A DNA stretch of 64,000 nucleotides from MFD00082-c5 sp963697995 (GTDB lineage: Bacteria > Chlamydiota > Chlamydiia > Chlamydiales > JAJFMB01), in contig OY969110.1 of assembly GCA_963697995.1 (NCBI GenBank), positions 992,001 through 1,056,000 on the forward strand. Reading direction: 5' to 3'. The position numbers and the translations under genes are program-made. Below the pieces are notes generated by a model. It saw nothing but the letters and a program-made list of their open reading frames with translations. It was not told the origin of the DNA and ran no database searches. This document shows, piece after piece, positions 19,955-33,700 of the stretch; positions within the stretch are counted from its first letter, which is position 1, and each line of letters opens with the position of its first letter.

Positions 19955-20892
19955 ATCCTTATTTTGAGACCACTTTTTTTCATTTTTTTAAAACTCTTTT
20001 TGAGAGATTGGGCCTATTTTTTTGGGGTAAACCTTTATCGCTTGCAGAGGATGAGCTTCAACTTTTAACTTTGATAGCTGTTGCAATCTCTTGCTCTCTT
20101 GTGGGGACGTTTTTGATTTTTAGAAAAATGACAATGCTTGCCAATAGTTTATCTCATACGCTTCTTTTTGGGATTGTGCTTGCGTATCTTTTGTCGAGCG
20201 CTAAAGATTTAAGCTCATTGTCACTTGGATCTTTTGTATTGGCTTCATTTCTTTCAAGCCTTTTGACGGCGACCCTGACCGTATTTTTAACAAAAACAGC
20301 AAGACTCCAAGAGGATGCCAGTATTGGGGTGGTGTTTTCTAGTCTTTTTGCTCTCGGGATTATCTTGATTAACATTTACTCAAAAAACAGTCATGTGAGT
20401 CAAGAGGCTGTGATGGGGAATGTCGATGCTTTGCATATCAGTGATTTACACCTCTCTTTTTTTGTTTTGCTTGTGAATCTGATTTTGATCTTTTTGTTTT
20501 ATAAGGAGCTTCTTTTAACAACTTTTGATCCCGAGTATGCCGTAGTGCTTGGTGTGTCGACATTTGCGATGAACGCTTTGATGGTGTTTCTTTGCTCTTT
20601 GACAGCGGTTGGTGCCTTTCGTTCTGTTGGAGTGTTGATGGTTCTTTCATTTATGACCGCGCCGCCCCTCATCGCTAAGCAATTTGTAAAAAGTTTAAAG
20701 GCGCTCCTTTTACTTTCATGTGGTATTGGGTCTTTAATTTCACTCATCGCTGTGGCCCTTTCTCGTCATTTGTTTACAGCGCATCATTTAGCGCTTTCGA
20801 CGGGTGGACTTGTGGTGACGCTGATGAGTCTTTTATTTTTTACGTCATTGTTAATTAAGGGCAGCAACTACCGCTTAAGTCATCAACAATAG
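19951..20892 (+). CDS. ytgD: YtgD-like permease of metal ABC transporter
   Basis: 313 aa, ABC-3 family integral membrane permease with about 8-9 hydrophobic segments and the conserved RSVGVLMVLSFMTAPPLIAK segment near residue 225. It pairs with the YtgC permease domain. GTG start overlaps the ytgC stop. Its 3' end overlaps the convergent cysteine-rich gene by 38 bases, so the metal operon ends here. Confidence 0.93.
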   Translation: MNPYFETTFFHFFKTLFERLGLFFWGKPLSLAEDELQLLTLIAVAISCSLVGTFLIFRKMTMLANSLSHTLLFGIVLAYLLSSAKDLSSLSLGSFVLASFLSSLLTATLTVFLTKTARLQEDASIGVVFSSLFALGIILINIYSKNSHVSQEAVMGNVDALHISDLHLSFFVLLVNLILIFLFYKELLLTTFDPEYAVVLGVSTFAMNALMVFLCSLTAVGAFRSVGVLMVLSFMTAPPLIAKQFVKSLKALLLLSCGIGSLISLIAVALSRHLFTAHHLALSTGGLVVTLMSLLFFTSLLIKGSNYRLSHQQ

Positions 20893-21520
20893 ATAAAGTG
20901 AATATGTTTTGGAAATCTTGAGGGGGGATGCAAAGATTTGCGCAAAAAACATAGGTGATAGTGATGTTAAAATCACTAAAAGGGCAAGTTAAACATTTCA
21001 CAAGTGGTTTAGGTGATAAACTGTTTGTAAGATCGATGAGACCAAGAGTTGTTCCGCAAGAATCTTGAGGAACATCGCATTTTACATAAAAACAGCTTAA
21101 AGCGGGCATTGGGGAGGAGAGTTTAGCTGTTATCATTTTTGGAGTGGTGCAAGAAGCGGTCGTTGAGGAGGCGGAATAGGTCGTTTCGATGCAGCAGCAG
21201 TTGCTACAATAAGCACAATTATCTAAACACATGCAGCAGTTTGTAAAGAATTGTGTTTTTTCATTTAATGAGATGAAATCTTGAGCTAATTCTTGGGTTG
21301 TGGGTTGAGGTTCTTCCTTTATTTCTGGAGGCAAAGGGTTTCTCATAAGGACGAGTTTTTCATTTTTAGCAAAAGATGGGCTTGTTTCCTTTTTCTTGAA
21401 ATCGATCTGGACTGTTTTTTGAATCTCATTTTTTGATGGTTTGATGGGGCGGAAGTGCTTTTTGGGGTTTTTGCAAAACGCCAACGAGGAAATAGCTAAA
21501 AAAATTAAGATCAATTTCAT
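20855..21520 (-). CDS. Cysteine-rich exported protein of unknown function
   Basis: 221 aa with a clear Sec signal (MKLILIFLAISSLAFC, followed by Lys). The Cys at residue 16 could be a degenerate lipobox. The mature part has 18 cysteines in about 205 residues, concentrated in a central cluster (residues about 93-111, pattern CCxCxxxxCAYCSNCCC) and spread in CxxC-like pairs toward the C-terminus, which ends in SCCP. The region before the cluster is basic and proline-rich. I recognise no family. Chlamydial outer envelopes are stabilised by disulfide-linked cysteine-rich proteins (OmcA, OmcB), so an envelope role is plausible but inferred; it does not read as OmcA or OmcB. The gene is convergent with ytgD (38-base overlap) and divergent from the giant collagen gene. 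Confidence 0.75.
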   Translation of the reverse strand: MKLILIFLAISSLAFCKNPKKHFRPIKPSKNEIQKTVQIDFKKKETSPSFAKNEKLVLMRNPLPPEIKEEPQPTTQELAQDFISLNEKTQFFTNCCMCLDNCAYCSNCCCIETTYSASSTTASCTTPKMITAKLSSPMPALSCFYVKCDVPQDSCGTTLGLIDLTNSLSPKPLVKCLTCPFSDFNITITYVFCANLCIPPQDFQNIFTLSIVDDLSGSCCP

Positions 21521-21720
21521 TATTTTTTCGCGTCTTCTTTTGGTGTTGTAGGCTAAAACATGACGTATAAGCTAAATTTAAATTGTATTTCAATAGGGAT
21601 TTTGATAGATTCTAACCAGTCTCTTTTTTTTTTAGGGATTTTGACTATTGGTAAATTTATTTTTAAGCCGTGTGGTTATTTAATTTTTATTTTAGTTATT
21701 TGATAAAATTGGGTATTTTT

Positions 21721-24700
21721 TTGAGTAACAAAAAATTTGTCTCATCTCTTTTTTTTGTTTTTTCGATGTTGCCTTGCGCTCTTTTTTCTGAGAAAGCGGG
21801 CTATTCACTTAATGTTCTTGAGTCTGAAAAAGGGTGTTATCTTGACGAAGCCACTTTTTTAGACAAGGGTAACGGCGAAACAAAAATTGCTTTACGAGAA
21901 GAAAAAAAGGGGAATGAACGGGCTGTTTATTATTACGATCCTGAGGGGCAAGCGATAATAGAGAAGCAAGTTTTTGTGGGGGATGAGTTAAGGAAGAGGG
22001 TTTACTATTATTTAAGTAAAGATGGGGTGAGGGTAGATGTTTTTGATGAGGGGAGGGGTCTTGAGGAGTCATTAGGTGAAAGTGTAGAGGGTTATTTTTT
22101 AGAGACTTCGTGCCTTGAGACTCTTGGTATTTCGAGTGCTGATTTTGCTAAAAACGGTCTTGTGATTCCTTTAGAGGTTGAGAAACGGCTAGTTGATAAG
22201 GAGTGGGGGCAAATTTTTGGTCAATGCGTTCCTTGCAAACTTATCATGGGTCCAACGGGTCCTCCTGGTCCTCCGGGAGCTTCCATTCAAGGCCCTACGG
22301 GTCCGACGGGTCCAACGGGTCCCGATCCTCCTCCTCCTCCAGATCCAGGTTCTACAGGAGCTACAGGCCCAACGGGAGCGACAGGTTCCACAGGTCCAAC
22401 AGGGCCATTGGGGCCTATAGGGGATACAGGTCCAACGGGAGCTACAGGGGATGCTGGGGCTACTGGAGCTACGGGTCCGACTGGTTTTACAGGTCCAACG
22501 GGAGCTACGGGAGAAACGGGTCCGACTGGTGCTACGGGAGAAATCGGCCCAACAGGTAGTATAGGACCGATGGGTCCAACGGGTGCGACTGGCTTTACAG
22601 GGCCTATGGGTTCTACGGGAAATGCCGGACCTACAGGATTTACTGGCTCTACAGGTGCGACTGGCTCTACAGGTGCGACTGGCTTTACAGGACCAACGGG
22701 AGCTGACGGAGATACAGGTCCGACAGGAGCTCCGGGAGAAATCGGCCCAACAGGTAGTATAGGGCCGACGGGTCTAACGGGTGCGACTGGCTTTACTGGT
22801 CCTATGGGTTCTACGGGGGACACTGGGGCTATTGGAGCTACGGGAGAACCGGGTCCAACAGGTAGTGTAGGGCCGACGGGTCTAACGGGTGCGACTGGCT
22901 TTACAGGGCCAACGGGAGCTACCGGAGATACAGGTCCGACTGGGGCTACGGGAGAAATTGGCCCAACAGGTAGTATAGGACCGATGGGTCCAACAGGTGC
23001 GACTGGCTTTACTGGTCCTATGGGTTCTACGGGAAACACTGGGGCTACCGGACCTACAGGATTTACCGGCTCTACAGGTGCGACTGGCTTTACAGGGCCA
23101 ACGGGAGCTACCGGAGATACAGGTCCGACTGGAGCTACGGGAGAAATCGGCCCAACAGGTAGTGTAGGGCCGACGGGTCTAACGGGTGCAACTGGCTTTA
23201 CTGGTCCTATGGGTTCTAAGGGGGACACAGGGGCTATTGGAGCTACGGGAGAATCGGGTCCAACAGGTAGTGTAGGGCCGACGGGTCTAACGGGTGCGAC
23301 TGGCTTTACAGGACCTACCGGCGCTACTGGATTTACTGGATCAACTGGTTCAACAGGATTCACTGGTCCTACAGGCGCTACTGGATTTACAGGTCCAACG
23401 GGTAGTACAGGATTTACTGGACCAACAGGAGCCACAGGATTTACCGGCCCTACAGGTAGCACAGGATTTACTGGTCCAACGGGAGCGACAGGCCGTACAG
23501 GTCCTACAGGTGCTACGGGTTTTACAGGACCGACGGGAGCGACAGGCCGTACAGGTCCTACAGGTGCTACGGGTTTTACAGGACCGACGGGAGCGACAGG
23601 CCGTACAGGTCCTACAGGAGCGACTGGATTCACTGGCCCGACAGGTGCAACAGGCTTCACTGGGCCAACAGGAGCGACTGGATTTACTGGCCCGACAGGT
23701 GCAACAGGCTTCACTGGCCCAACAGGAGCGACTGGATTTACTGGTCCTAATGGCGCGACAGGTGATACCGGCCCAACAGGAGCTAAAGGTGATACTGGCC
23801 CGACTGGTGCGACAGGGTTCACTGGACCAACGGGTAGCACAGGTTTTACAGGACCTACCGGTGCAACAGGCTCGACAGGCCCAACAGGAGCTACTGGATT
23901 TACAGGTCCAACAGGAGCAACTGGTAGTACAGGTTCAACGGGAGCAACCGGCTCGACAGGCCCAACAGGAGCTACAGGTTTTACTGGACCAACGGGGGCA
24001 ACAGGGTTTACTGGACCGACGGGTAGCACAGGCTTCACAGGGCCTACCGGTTCCACAGGTTCGACTGGAGCCACTGGATTCACCGGACCAACGGGAGCAA
24101 CCGGCCCGACAGGTCCGACAGGTGCAACAGGGTTCACTGGCCCAACAGGTGCAACGGGTTTTACAGGACCTACGGGTAGTACAGGATTTACCGGACCGAC
24201 AGGTGCTACTGGATTTACTGGTCCAACGGGTGCAACAGGCTTCACAGGACCTACAGGTAGTACAGGATTTACAGGACCAACAGGGGCTACAGGGTTCACA
24301 GGGCCAACAGGATCAACCGGTCCGACAGGTGCTACCGGCTCCACAGGTCCAACTGGACCGACTGGTAGTACAGGTGCGACTGGTGCGACTGGTGCGACTG
24401 GATTTACCGGCCCTACAGGTGCGACTGGATTCACTGGCCCAACGGGTAGTACAGGTTTCACTGGCCCAACAGGTTCGACCGGATTCACTGGTCCAACTGG
24501 TGCTACTGGATTTACCGGTCCGACAGGCCCAACAGGGGCCACAGGTTTTACTGGACCAACGGGTGCAACAGGCTTCACAGGACCTACAGGTGCAACAGGG
24601 TTTACTGGACCTACCGGAGCTACTGGTGCCACAGGTCCGACAGGAGCTACTGGCTTTACTGGTCCAACAGGCGCTACAGGGTTTACTGGTCCAACGGGAG

Positions 24701-27700
24701 CAACTGGATCTACAGGCCCGACAGGTGCGACAGGGTTCACTGGACCAACTGGAGCTACAGGATTCACAGGACCTACTGGTGCTACCGGTGTCACAGGCCC
24801 GACAGGAGCTACTGGCTTTACTGGTCCAACAGGCGCTACAGGGTTCACTGGCTCAACAGGTAGTACGGGATTTACTGGACCTACCGGAGCCACTGGCTCC
24901 ACAGGTCCAACTGGAGCGACTGGTAGTACAGGACCAACAGGTGCTACTGGCTTCACAGGGCCTACCGGTGCTACAGGTTTACTGGGCCGACAGGTGCAAC
25001 AGGATTTACTGGACCTAATGGAGCCACTGGCTTTACAGGTCCAACAGGCGCTACAGGGTTCACGGCCTACCGGTGCAACAGGATTTACTGGATCTACAGG
25101 TGCGACGGGATTCACTGGCCCGACTGGCGCTACAGGGTTCACTGGACCAACGGGTAGCACGGGTTTTACAGGACCAACAGGAGCAACTGGTAGTACAGGC
25201 CCGACAGGTGCCACAGGGTTCACTGGACCACTGGCGCTACTGGATTCACTGGGCCAACAGGCTCTACAGGCCCAACGGGAGCTACAGGGTTTACTGGCCC
25301 TACAGGTGCGACTGGATTTACCGGACCTACTGGATCAACTGGATTTACAGGACCAACGGGAGCTACTGGTTCCACAGGTCCTACAGGAGTACAGGATTTA
25401 CAGGTCCAACAGGTCCAACAGGAGCAACAGGATCTACTGGCTCAACAGGAGCCACAGGATTCACTGGACCTACCGGTGCTACTGGTTTTACAGGTCCACA
25501 GGTGCAACAGGGTTCACTGGTCCGACTGGTGCAACAGGATTTACCGGTCCAAATGGAGCTACCGGTTCGACAGGCCCAACAGGTGCAACAGGATCTACTG
25601 GACCAACAGGAGCCACAGGATTCACTGGACCTACCGGTGCTACTGGTTTTACAGGTCCACAGGTGCAACAGGGTTCACTGGTCCGACTGGTGCAACTGGA
25701 TTTACAGGTCCAACTGGTGCTACTGGATTTACCGGTCCGACAGGCCCAACAGGGGCCACAGGTTTTACAGGATTACCGGAGCTACAGGCTTCACAGGTCT
25801 AACAGGCGCAACAGGGTTTACGGGACCAACTGGAGCTACAGGGTTCACTGGACCTACTGGCGCGACTGGATTTACAGGCCCAACAGGAGCCACAGGATTC
25901 ACTGGACCAACTGGAGCTACCGGTTCCACAGGTCCGGCAGGAGCTACTGGATTCACCGGACCTACTGGCGCGACTGGATTTACTGGCCCTACCGGAGCCA
26001 CAGGATTCACCGGACCAACGGGAGCAACTGGTAGTACAGGCCCAACAGGTTCGACTGGATTCACTGGTCCTACTGGTGCGACAGGGTTCACTGGACCAAC
26101 GGGTAGCACAGGCTTCACAGGGCCTACCGGTGCTACCGGTTCCACAGGTCCGACTGGAGCTACTGGCTTTACCGGACCAATAGGAGCGACTGGATTCACT
26201 GGCCCTACAGGTGCAACAGGCTTCACTGGGCCAACAGGAGCGACTGGATTTACTGGTCCTAATGGCGCGACAGGTGATACCGGCCCAACAGGAGCTAAAG
26301 GTGATACTGGCCCACTGGTGCCACTGGATTCACGGCCCAACGGTAACAGGATTTACTGGACCAACAGGTGCTACTGGTTTTACAGGACCTACCGGAGCTA
26401 CCGGTTCCACAGGTCCGACTGGAGCCACAGGCTATACAGGCCCAACGGGTAGACAGGTAAGGCCAACGGGAGCGACTGGATTTACAGGTCCAACTGGTGC
26501 TACTGGATTTACCGGTCCGACAGGCCCAACAGGGGCCACAGGTTTTACTGGACCAACGGGGGCAACAGGGTTTACTGGACCGACAGGAACAACCGGTAGT
26601 ACAGGCCCAACAGGTTCGACCGGATTCACTGGCCCGACAGGTGCGACTGGATTTACCGGACCTACCGGCGCAACAGGCTCGACAGGCCCAACAGGAGCCA
26701 CTGGATTTACCGGACCTATAGGAGTACGGGATTTACTGGACCGACGGGTAGTACCGGATTTACAGGTCCTACAGGTGCGACAGGGTTCACTGGACCGACG
26801 GGTAGTACAGGATTTACAGGTCCTACAGGTCCTACAGGTGCGACAGGGTTTACTGGACCTAATGGAGCTACCGGTGCCACAGGTCCGACAGGAGCTACTG
26901 GCTTTACTGGTCCGACAGGAGCTACTGGCTTTACTGGTCCAACGGGAGCAACTGGATCTACAGGCCCGACAGGTGCGACTGGATTTACCGGTCCGACAGG
27001 CCCAACAGGAGCTACAGGTTTTACTGGACCAACGGGGCAACAGGGTTTACTGGACCAACGGGGGCAACAGGGTTTACTGGTCCAACAGGCGCAACAGGGT
27101 TTACTGGTCCAACAGGCGCGACAGGGTTTACTGGACCAACAGGCGCGACAGGGTTTACTGGACCAACTGGAGCTACCGGTTCCACAGGTCCGACAGGTGC
27201 AACAGGATTCACCGGACTAACGGTGCCACTGGCTTCACCGGTCCTACTGGTGCGACAGGTGCGACTGGAGCCACAGGCTATACAGGCCCAACGGGTAGTA
27301 CAGGTTTCACAGGCTCAACGGAGCTACTGGATTTACAGGTCCAACTGGTGCTACTGGATTTACCGGTCCGACAGGCCCAACAGGGGCCACAGGTTTTACT
27401 GGACCTACTGGAGCTACCGGTGCCACAGGTCCGACAGGAGCTACTGGCTTTACTGGTCCAACAGGCGCTACAGGGTTCACTGGTCCAACGGGAGCAACTG
27501 GATCTACAGGCCCAACAGGAGCTACAGGTTTTACTGGACCACAGGGGCAACAGGGTTTACTGGTCCAACAGGCGCGACAGGGTTTACTGGACCAACAGGA
27601 GCTACCGGTTCCACAGGTCTGACAGGTGCAACAGGATTCACCGGACTAACGGGTGCCACTGGCTTCACCGGTCCTACTGGTGCGACAGGATCCACTGGTC

Positions 27701-30700
27701 CGACAGGTGCTACTGGATTTACCGGTCCGACAGGCCCAACAGGGGCCACGGGTTTTACTGGACCGACGGGTAGTACCGGATTTACAGGACCTACAGGTGC
27801 AACAGGGTTTACAGGACCTACTGGATCTACCGGTGCCACAGGTCCGACAGGAGCACTGGCTTTACTGGTCCAACAGGTGCTACAGGGTTCACTGGTCCAA
27901 CGGGAGCAACTGGATCTACAGGCCCGACAGGTGCGACTGGATTTACCGGTCCGACAGGAGCTACCGGTTCGACAGGCCCAACAGGAGCTACAGGTTTTAC
28001 TGGACCAACGGGGGCAACAGGGTTTACTGGTCCAACAGGCGCTACAGGGTTCACTGGCTCAACAGGTAGTACGGGATTTACTGGACCTACCGGAGCCACT
28101 GGCTTCACAGGTCCAACTGGAGCGACTGGTAGTACAGGACCAACAGGTGCTACTGGATTCACAGGGCCTACCGGTGCTACTGGCTTTACTGGACCAACGG
28201 GAGCAACAGGGTCCACTGGTCCAACAGGAGCTACCGGTTCGACAGGCCCAACAGGATTTACTGGACCTAATGGAGCCACTGGCTTTACAGGTCCAACAGG
28301 CGCTACAGGGTTCACAGGGCCTACCGGTGCAACAGGATTTACTGGATCTACAGGTGCGACAGGATTCACTGGCCCGACTGGCGCTACAGGGTTCACTGGA
28401 CCAACGGGTAGCACAGGTTTTACAGGACCTACCGGCGCAACAGGCTCGACAGGCCCAACAGGAGCCACTGGATTTACCGGTCCAACAGGCTCTACAGGCC
28501 CAACAGGTAGTACAGGATTCACAGGCCCAACAGGTAGTACAGGTTTTACTGGACCAACTGGTTCAACAGGATTCACCGGACCTACAGGTAGCACAGGCTT
28601 TACTGGTCCAACAGGAGCGACAGGTCGTACAGGACCAACGGGAGCGACAGGCCGTACGGGTCCTACAGGTGCTACAGGATTCACAGGCCCAACAGGTAGT
28701 ACAGGATTCACCGGACCGACTGGTGCTACAGGGTTCACAGGTCCTATGGGAACAACTGGATTTACAGGCCCAACAGGAGTCACTGGATTCACAGGCCCTA
28801 CAGGTAGTACAGGATTTACCGGACCGACTGGAGCTACAGGTTTCACAGGGCCAACAGGTAGCACAGGATTTACTGGTCTTAATGGCGCGACAGGTGATAC
28901 TGGCCCAACAGGAGCCACTGGATTCACCGGTCCGACAGGTGCAACAGGGTTCACAGGGCCAACAGGAGCTACTGGTTTCACAGGTCCTATGGGAGCAACT
29001 GGCTTTACTGGACCTACAGGTAGCACAGGATTTACTGGTCCTAATGGCGCGACAGGTGATACTGGCCCAACCGGAGCAACTGGCTTTACAGGACCAACGG
29101 GAGCTACAGGGTTCACAGGGTCAACGGGTAGCACAGGATTCACAGGCCCTACGGGTGCGACTGGATTTACAGGTCCTACAGGAGCTACCGGAGCCACAGG
29201 GTTCACTGGACCTACTGGCGCGACTGGATTCACGGGGCCAACAGGAGCTACGGGGTTTACTGGACCGACAGGAGCAACCGGTAGTACAGGCCCAACAGGT
29301 TCGACCGGATTCACTGGTCCTACTGGTGCGACAGGGTTCACTGGACCAACGGGTAGCACAGGCTTCACAGGGCCTACCGGTGCTACCGGTTCCACAGGTC
29401 CGACTGGAGCTACTGGCTTTACCGGACCAACAGGAGCCACTGGCTTCACAGGCCAACGGGTAGTACAGGTTTCACTGGCCCAACAGGAGCGACTGGATTT
29501 ACTGGTTCTACCGGAGCTACTGGCTTTACTGGTCCAACAGGCGCTACAGGGTTCACTGGTCCAACGGGAGCAACTGGCTTCACAGGCCCTACAGGTAATA
29601 CAGGCTTCACAGGAGCGACAGGTGCTACTGGTTTTACAGGTCCAACAGGTGCGACTGGATTCACTGGACCAACGGGTAGCACAGGTTTTACTGGTCCTAC
29701 TGGTGCGACAGGATCCACAGGTCCAACAGGTGCTACAGGGTTAACTGGACCAACGGGTAGTACAGGATTCACCGGACCTACAGGTAGTACTGGGTTTACT
29801 GGACCGACTGGAGCGACAGGGTTTACCGGACCAACAGGTGCTACCGGCTCCACAGGTCCAACTGGACCGACTGGTAGTACTGGCTTCACTGGACCAACAG
29901 GAGCTACAGGGTTTACTGGTGCAATGGGTGCAACAGGATTTACCGGTCCGACAGGTGCTACTGGCTCCACAGGTCCAACTGGTCCGACAGGTGCTACAGG
30001 GTTCACAGGGCCAACGGGTAGTACAGGATTCACTGGACCAACAGGAGCGACTGGATTTACTGGTACAACTGGTGCTACAGGTTTTACCGGTCCAACAGGC
30101 GCTACAGGGTTCACAGGGCCAACAGGTGCAACAGGCTTTACAGGCCCAACAGGTAGTACAGGCTTTACTGGCCCAACGGGTGCAACAGGCTTCACAGGAC
30201 CTACTGGAGCAACTGGCTTTACAGGCCCAACGGGTAGTACAGGATTACAGGTTCTACGGGTGCTATTGGATTCACAGGTCCTACAGGTGCCACAGGTTTC
30301 ACAGGGCCAACAGGTAGTACAGGATCCACAGGCCCTACAGGTAGTACTGGGTTTACTGGACCGACTGGTGCAACAGGGTTTACTGGACCTACAGGAGCGA
30401 CAGGTTTCACTGGACCAACAGGGTTCACTGGACCAACAGGGTTCACTGGACCGACTGGTGCGACCGGCAGTACAGGTGCGACAGGTCCGATGGGTGCGAC
30501 TGGCTTCACAGGACCAACAGGAGCGACTGGATTTACGGGGCCAACAGGCGCTACAGGGTTCACAGGCCCTACAGGTAGTACAGGCTTTACTGGTCCAACG
30601 GGTGCAACAGGGTTCACAGGACCGACTGGAGCTACCGGTCGTACAGGCCCAACAGGTGCGACAGGATTCACTGGTGCAACTGGCTTTACTGGACCTACAG

Positions 30701-33700
30701 GAGCGACAGGGTTTACCGGACCAACAGGTGCAACAGGCTTACAGGACCAACGGGTAGCACAGGATTTACCGGACCTACAGGTAGTACTGGCTTCACTGGA
30801 CCAACAGGAGCTACAGGGTTTACTGGTGCAATGGGTGCAACAGGATTTACCGGACCTACAGGTAGTACTGGCTTCACTGGACCAACAGGAGCTACAGGGT
30901 TTACTGGTGCAATGGGTGCAACAGGATTTACCGGTCCGACAGGTGCTACCGGCTCCACAGGTCCAACTGGACCGACTGGTAGTACAGGTCCGACTGGTGC
31001 GACTGGATTTACGGGGCCAACAGGAGCCACAGGAGCCACAGGATTCACAGGACCAACGGGAGCAACCGGTAGCACAGGTCCAACAGGTGCTACAGGATTT
31101 ACAGGCCCACAGGAGCAACTGGATTTACTGGACCGACTGGTGCGACCGGCAGTACAGGTGCAACAGGCTTCACAGGACCAACGGGTAGCACAGGATTTAC
31201 CGGACCACAGGTGCAACAGGTTTCACTGGTCCAACTGGTGCTACCGGCTCCACAGGTCCAACTGGACCGACTGGTAGTACAGGTCCGACTGGTGCAACTG
31301 GATTTACGGGGCCAACAGGTGCAACAGGCTTCACAGGCCCACGGTGCGACTGGATTTACAGGTCCGACTGGAGCCACAGGTTTCACTGGTCCAACAGGTG
31401 CTACAGGGTTTACTGGACCAACGGGTAGTACAGGATTCACCGGACCAACAGGTGCTACTGGATTTACTGGTCCGACAGGTAGTACGGGATTCACAGGTCC
31501 GACAGGTGCAACAGGCTCTACAGGCCCAACAGGAGCTACTGGATTTACAGGTGCAACAGGCTTCACAGGTCCAACGGGTGCGACTGGATTTACAGGTCCG
31601 ACTGGAGCCACAGGTTTCACTGGTCCAACAGGAGCTACTGGATTTACAGGTGCAACAGGCTTCACAGGCCCAACGGGTGCCACTGGATCTACTGGTCCGA
31701 CAGGTAGTACGGGATTCACAGGTCCGACAGGTGCAACAGGATCTACAGGCCCAACAGGAGCTACTGGATTTACAGGTGCAACAGGCTTCACAGGCCCAAC
31801 GGGTGCGACTGGATCTACAGGTCCAACTGGAGCCACAGGTTTCACTGGTCCAACTGGAGCTACAGGGTTCACTGGACCGACAGGTGCCACCGGATTTACT
31901 GGTCCGACAGGTGCAACAGGCTCTACAGGCCCAACAGGAGCTACTGGATTTACAGGTGCAACAGGCTTCACAGGCCCAACGGGTGCCACTGGATTTACAG
32001 GTCCGACTGGAGCCACAGGTTTACTGGTTCAACAGGTGCAACAGGGTTCACTGGACCACGGGTAGCACAGGATTTACCGGACCGACTGGAGCAACCGGTC
32101 GTACAGGCCCAACAGGAGCCACAGGATTTACCGGTCCGACAGGTGCTACAGGGTTCACAGGGCCAACGGGTAGTACAGGATCCACCGGACCTACAGGTAG
32201 ACTGGGTTCACTGGACCAACGGGTAGCACAGGATTCACCGGACCAACCGGAGCAACCGGTAGTACAGGCCCAACAGGTAGTACAGGTCCAACAGGAGCTA
32301 CTGGATTTACAGGTCCGACTGGAGCCACAGGTTTCACTGGTCCAACAGGTGCTACAGGTCCAACAGGTGCAACAGGAGCCACTGGATTCACCGGACCTAC
32401 TGGTGCGACCGGATTCACCGGCCCTACTGGCCCAACTGGATTTACGGGTCCAACTGGAGCAACAGGTAGTACAGGCCCAACGGGTGCGACTGGATTTACA
32501 GGTCCGACTGGAGCCACAGGTTTCACTGGTCCAACTGGAGCTACAGGGTTCACTGGATCGACTGGCGCTACAGGATTTACTGGACCGATTGGTGCGACAG
32601 GCAATACAGGTGCAACTGGATTTACTGGACCGATTGGTGCGACAGGCAATACAGGTGCAACTGGATTTACTGGTCCAACAGGTGCAACAGGGTTCACTGG
32701 ACCGACGGGTAGTACTGGGTTCACTGGACCTACTGGTGCGCCCGGTAGTACAGGTCCGACAGGTGCAACAGGAGCCACAGGACCTACAGGTAGTACAGGA
32801 TTTACAGGACCAATAGGGGCTACAGGGTTCACAGGGCCAACAGGATCAACCGGCTCGACAGGACCAACAGGATCAACCGGCTCGACAGGACCAACAGGAT
32901 CAACCGGCTCGACAGGACCAACAGGAGCCACTGGATTTACGGGTCCAACAGGAGCTACTGGATTCACTGGACCGACAGGTGCAACAGGAGCCACAGGACC
33001 TACAGGTAGTACAGGATTTACAGGACCAATAGGGGCTACAGGGTTCACAGGGCCAACAGGATCAACCGGCTCGACAGGACCAACAGGAGCCACTGGATTT
33101 ACGGGTCCAACAGGAGCTACTGGATTCACTGGACCGACAGGTGCAACAGGAGCCACAGGACCTACAGGTAGTACAGGATTTACAGGACCAACAGGGGCTA
33201 CAGGGTTCACAGGGCCAACAGGATCAACCGGCTCGACAGGCCCAACAGGAGCCACAGGATTTACTGGTCCAACAGGTGCGACTGGATTTACTGGAGCGAC
33301 TGGTGCGACCGGTAGTACAGGTCCGACAGGTGCAACAGGAACCACCGGCTTTACCGGCCCAACTGGAGCTACTGGATTCACCGGACCAACTGGAGCCACA
33401 GGATTTACTGGTCCAACAGGTGCGACTGGATTCACCGGACCGACTGGAGCGACCGGTCGTACAGGCCCAACAGGAGCCACTGGATTCACAGGCCCTACTG
33501 GTGCAACAGGATTTACCGGACCTACTGGTGCCACTGGGTTCACCGGACTGAATGGTGCAACAGGATTTACCGGACCTACTGGTGCCACTGGGTTCACCGG
33601 ACCGAATGGTGCAACCGGATTCACTGGTCCTACAGGAGCCACAGGATTTACTGGTCCTAATGGAGCAACCGGTAGTACAGGCCCAACGGGTAGTACAGGA

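Noticed and set aside
24976..32202. Programmed frameshifting or phase variation in the collagen gene
   Set aside because: Breaks are spread over about 25 different short contexts without a common slippery site, all in one direction, and confined to the repeat interior; an assembly or consensus problem explains this more simply.
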